Assembly (NCBI GenBank): GCA_030042795.1
Contig: JASHYZ010000007.1
Span: 1 to 9,487 of the forward strand
DNA from: Terriglobia bacterium
Lineage (GTDB): Bacteria > Acidobacteriota > Terriglobia > UBA7540
Direction of reading: 5' to 3'
DNA length: 9,487 nucleotides
Shown here piece by piece: positions 7,559 through 9,487 of the stretch (positions within the stretch are counted from its first letter, which is position 1; every line of letters starts with the position of its first letter). A program made the position numbers and the translations under genes. The notes beneath the pieces were generated by a model. That model was not told where the DNA came from. It saw only the letters and a program-made list of their open reading frames with translations, and searched no databases.

Positions 7559-7570
7559 ACCCCCGGGGGT
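7559..7570. repeat. 12-bp perfect palindrome ACCCCCGGGGGT
   Basis: Perfect GC palindrome in otherwise AT-rich intergenic DNA, eleven bases before the left end of the TA-flanked element. Role unknown. Confidence 0.5.
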
Positions 7571-7581
7571 GCAAGGTTTTA

Positions 7582-7818
7582 GCAGCCTGCGGAAAAAGTC
7601 AGTTTCGGGCCTCGAAAGGGCGGGGCTGAAGAGTCTGTGTGAAAACTCGTGGATTCCCGCTTTCGCGGGAATGACCGGGTTGGAGTGGACCCCGTAAACC
7701 CGATGATGTCACCCCCACGCAAGCGGAGGCCCACAGCAGGCAATGGCGAGCACAAGTTTTCACACATGCTCTCCAGCCCCGCCCAAAAGCATGCCCTGAT
7801 AGTTTTTCCGCAGCCTGC
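7582..7818. mobile_element. TA-flanked MITE-like element containing repeat copy 1
   Basis: 237 bp bounded on each side by TA (7580-7581 and 7819-7820). The outer ends are inverted repeats, GCAGCCTGCGGAAAAA on the left and GCAGGCTGCGGAAAAA reading in from the right (15 of 16 match). A second inner pair of 34-bp inverted repeats (7618-7651 with 7784-7751, 30 of 34 match) encloses a core with the hairpin ATTCCCGC/GCGGGAAT. There is no transposase; a 62-codon open frame on the minus strand looks incidental. TA flanks and non-coding inverted repeats fit a MITE mobilised in trans, IS630/Tc1-mariner style (inference). It lies 32 bp past the sigma factor stop. Confidence 0.65.
7616..7782. repeat. 167-bp direct repeat, copy 1
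   Basis: Matches 8490-8656 over 167 bp with no gaps and six substitutions (about 96%), same orientation, 874 bp apart. Four of the six differences fall in the left inverted-repeat end. Confidence 0.9.
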
Positions 7819-7852
7819 TAGACTAGACGCTTCTCAGGCACGGACCCGGCAA

Positions 7853-8707
7853 TCAAGGCGCCCCTAGCACGGCTGCCAGTTGGCCCAGCCACCTGCCAGT
7901 TCCTTGCAGACTGCCAGCCCCACTTGCCCGTTTCCGGTTTCCGCGGCGCGGCCGGGCCTTGCAGCCAGCCAGAATCGAGCGCAACTGCTGCTTGGCGCGG
8001 AAAATCAGCAAACCAACGTTTGCCTTGCTTATGCCCAGCGTCTTCGCGATTTCATTGTAGCTCAGGTCGCTGAAATACCGCATGACCAGCGGAACCAGGT
8101 AGCGCTCGGGAAGCCTAAAGATGGCATCGCGGACCACGTCCGATCTCTCCTTTGAGACCAAATCCTCGAACGGCGAGCGAAGCGGGGCAGCGGTCTCCGG
8201 CAAGTCGAGGTTGTCAGCCTGGATGACCCTCTGCTCAGACCTGCGCTTTCGCAGCAGATCGATGCAGTGATTACTGGCCACCCGCGCCAGCCAACGGTCG
8301 AACGGCTGCGAGGAATCGTACGATTCGAGCGAATTCGGAAGCTTCACGAAGACGTCGTTTGCCGCGTCCTCGGCTTCTTCGGGCGATCCCAGCATTCGCC
8401 GGCATGTCCGGAGTACCTTCGGATGGTGTTCCTCGTAGATTTGGGCAAAATCTTCTCGGCTGGGCCTTCGGTTCTCACCGTTGCCCGGCAAGGGCGGGGC
8501 TTTAGATTCTGTATGAAAACTCGTGGATTCCCGCTTTCGCGGGAATGACCGGGTTGGAGTGGACCCCGTAAACCCGATGATGTCACCCCCACGCAAGCGG
8601 AGGTCCACAGCAGGCAATGGCGAGCACAAATTTTCACACATGCTCTCCAGCCCCGCTCTCGTCGAATCGTCGCAAGAACCGTGATTCAGGACGTTTAATG
8701 TGTTCAT
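7853..8707 (-). CDS. ECF sigma-70 family factor with repeat-encoded N-terminal extension
   Basis: An RNA polymerase sigma factor of the extracytoplasmic-function type. Region 2 lies at about 87-155 (FAQIYEEHHPKVLRTCRRML, EDAANDVFVKL, then RWLARVASNHCIDLLRKRR). Region 4 is at about 193-246 with a helix-turn-helix (LPERYLVPLVMRYF, LSYNEIAKTLGISKANVGLLIFRAKQQLR). The ATG at 8707-8705 overlaps the TetR stop as ATGA, implying translational coupling, and gives 284 residues. Residues about 18-73 are encoded by a 167-bp repeat (8490-8656) read in frame, so the usual N-terminus is replaced or lengthened by low-complexity sequence including SFPRKRES. Alternatives are an ATG at 8641 within the repeat, which has GGAG just upstream, or a TTG near 8491. 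A basic tail of about 38 residues follows region 4. No anti-sigma gene follows; a MITE-like element does. It may or may not still work. Confidence 0.85.
   Translation of the reverse strand: MNTLNVLNHGSCDDSTRAGLESMCENLCSPLPAVDLRLRGGDIIGFTGSTPTRSFPRKRESTSFHTESKAPPLPGNGENRRPSREDFAQIYEEHHPKVLRTCRRMLGSPEEAEDAANDVFVKLPNSLESYDSSQPFDRWLARVASNHCIDLLRKRRSEQRVIQADNLDLPETAAPLRSPFEDLVSKERSDVVRDAIFRLPERYLVPLVMRYFSDLSYNEIAKTLGISKANVGLLIFRAKQQLRSILAGCKARPRRGNRKRASGAGSLQGTGRWLGQLAAVLGAP
8490..8656. mobile_element. 167-bp repeat copy 2, inserted in the sigma factor gene
   Basis: The inner element of the TA-flanked copy, without its outer GCAGSCTGCGGAAAAA ends. Terminal inverted repeats 8492-8525 and 8658-8625 match at 25 of 34; the left end has diverged. 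The core hairpin ATTCCCGC/GCGGGAAT is intact. It is open in the sigma reading frame across its whole length, so it adds about 56 codons instead of breaking the gene. Confidence 0.8.
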
Positions 8708-9375
8708 GGTCGCCACTCTGTTGCTTGCGCAGGTCTTTCGGCCACAGCACGAATGCCGGCCAGAGAAAACTGATAAACATGGTCCGCAAGGGCGTCAATT
8801 ATTTCCGGAGTGTATTTGAAACCCAGCGGCGCCATCCGCGCAGTGATCGGCTTGGAACTCTTGTAAAACAGGCACTGCGCTTGAATGCTAAGGAAACATT
8901 GCCAAACCCTCTCATCGTTGAGGGACGTGTTAAGAAGCTCGGCGACCATACCGCCGAGTCGCAAACTTGTTGGTTTAATGCCCTTCTCAACGATCAGGTC
9001 TAGCGCGGGCGTTGGGTCAATCATTTCACGCGCGATGAGCTTATCCATCCACGAGTCTTCTTCGGGGTCGAGAAGCCTGTGGAGTAACAGCCGGATGTAG
9101 GTGCGCAAGCGCTCCTCCGGAGGTAACGGCTCGGCTGCCTCAATAAGGTCTACTTTGATCTGGTGCACAGCCTTCGCAGCCATTTCCACCACCTCCTTGT
9201 AGAGGCCCAGCTTGTCGCGAAAGTGATAGTTCACAGCGGCCAGATTGGCGCCCGCCACCTGGCAGATCTCACGAATGGTGACGTTGTTGAATCCCTGCTC
9301 GGCGAAGAGCTCGGCAGCAACATGGAGGAGACGCAGGCGGGTCTCGATATCAGAGGTAGGGCCTGTGGTCACCAT
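8704..9375 (-). CDS. TetR-family repressor, CecR/YbiH-like C-terminal domain
   Basis: A 223-residue transcriptional repressor. N-terminal DNA-binding domain with the TetR helix-turn-helix: LLHVAAELFAEQGFNNVTIREI (16-37), then VAGANLAAVNYHFRDKLGLYKEVV (40-63). The C-terminal half has the CerR/YbiH (DUF1956) pattern PEEDSWMDKLIAREMIDPTPALDLIVEKGIKP. In E. coli, CecR (YbiH) of this type controls a membrane fusion protein/ABC exporter operon, and an MFP/ABC operon lies downstream here, so control of that exporter is a reasonable inference. The effector is unknown. The gene has its own promoter and a palindromic operator (9406-9452), consistent with autorepression. The start at 9375 lacks a clear Shine-Dalgarno; the next codon is GTG, but the family N-terminus fits either. 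The stop overlaps the sigma factor start (ATGA). Confidence 0.92.
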   Translation of the reverse strand: MVTTGPTSDIETRLRLLHVAAELFAEQGFNNVTIREICQVAGANLAAVNYHFRDKLGLYKEVVEMAAKAVHQIKVDLIEAAEPLPPEERLRTYIRLLLHRLLDPEEDSWMDKLIAREMIDPTPALDLIVEKGIKPTSLRLGGMVAELLNTSLNDERVWQCFLSIQAQCLFYKSSKPITARMAPLGFKYTPEIIDALADHVYQFSLAGIRAVAERPAQATEWRP

Positions 9376-9405
9376 AGTTTAAGGTCAGTCAAACGACCGA
9401 ATCAA

Positions 9406-9426
9406 ACATGTGATTCAAACACATGT
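9406..9426. promoter_or_regulatory. Probable TetR operator, perfect 21-bp inverted repeat
   Basis: ACATGTG, seven bases, then CACATGT: perfect 7-bp half-sites overlapping the -10 hexamer and predicted start point of the TetR gene, the position expected for an autorepressor site. A partly overlapping TGATT/AATCA pair (9411-9434) extends the dyad-rich zone. Confidence 0.6.
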
Positions 9427-9452
9427 ATAAATCATATGTTCTGTGCTGTCAA
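9424..9452 (-). promoter_or_regulatory. Promoter of the TetR-sigma operon
   Basis: Minus strand: consensus -35 TTGACA (9452-9447), a 17-base spacer, then TATACA (9429-9424). Predicted start near 9417 leaves a leader of about 42 bases. It overlaps the inverted repeat at 9406-9426. Confidence 0.65.
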
Positions 9453-9487
9453 GAGAGTTTTTTGGGGAGTTGATTTCGAACACTCAG

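Noticed and set aside
7159..7629. Plus-strand 156-codon open frame
   Set aside because: Runs through heptad repeats, the promoter and the leader hairpin; no Shine-Dalgarno and no family resemblance.
7579..7767. 62-residue open frame in repeat copy 1
   Set aside because: Lies wholly in a non-coding mobile repeat; translated repeats of this SFPRKRES kind are a common artefact of gene calling.

Overview
The window (about 57-58% GC by eye) looks like chromosome from a soil-type environmental bacterium, most likely an Acidobacteriota member (class Terriglobia). That assignment is an inference from three things: a Tat-exported sugar-isomerase-like TIM barrel, a small secreted lipocalin-like protein inside an exporter operon, and intergenic DNA built from short repeats and palindromes. 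No rRNA or tRNA gene is present to confirm it.

Layout, left to right. Positions 1-307 (minus) hold the N-terminal 102 codons of tRNA adenosine deaminase TadA, cut by the window edge. A divergent gap follows, then a plus-strand, Tat-signal-bearing sugar phosphate isomerase/epimerase-like protein (603-1532). Everything from 1768 to 9375 is on the minus strand. In transcription order this is: a TetR/CecR-type repressor (9375-8704); an ECF sigma factor (8707-7853) that starts inside the repressor stop codon (ATGA overlap); a 690-bp regulatory and repeat region; two FtsX/MacB-fold ABC permeases (7165-6002 and 5925-4759); a HlyD-type membrane fusion protein (4562-3228); a small secreted lipocalin-like protein (3032-2658); and an ABC ATPase (2460-1768).

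The minus-strand genes read as one functional block: a DevBCA/MacAB-like exporter with two permeases, plus its probable regulators. TetR proteins with this C-terminal domain control MFP/ABC exporters in other bacteria (E. coli CecR and ybhGFSR). The TetR gene has its own promoter (TTGACA-N17-TATACA), overlapped by a perfect 21-bp inverted repeat that should be an autoregulatory operator. The permease operon has a separate promoter (TTGACG-N16-TAGAAT), preceded by three helically phased copies of TTGGGTTCGTTTT and followed by a leader hairpin.

The most unusual content is repetitive. (1) Two copies of a 167-bp, 96%-identical element with 34-bp terminal inverted repeats lie in direct orientation on either side of the conserved part of the sigma gene. 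One copy is read in frame and supplies about 56 residues of the sigma N-terminus. The other is nested in a larger TA-flanked element 32 bp past the sigma stop. (2) Degenerate arrays with a strict 7-bp register fill four gaps, three of them as purine-rich and pyrimidine-rich arms that start at or within a few bases of stop codons. (3) A block of REP-like palindromes sits between the lipocalin-like gene and the ATPase gene.
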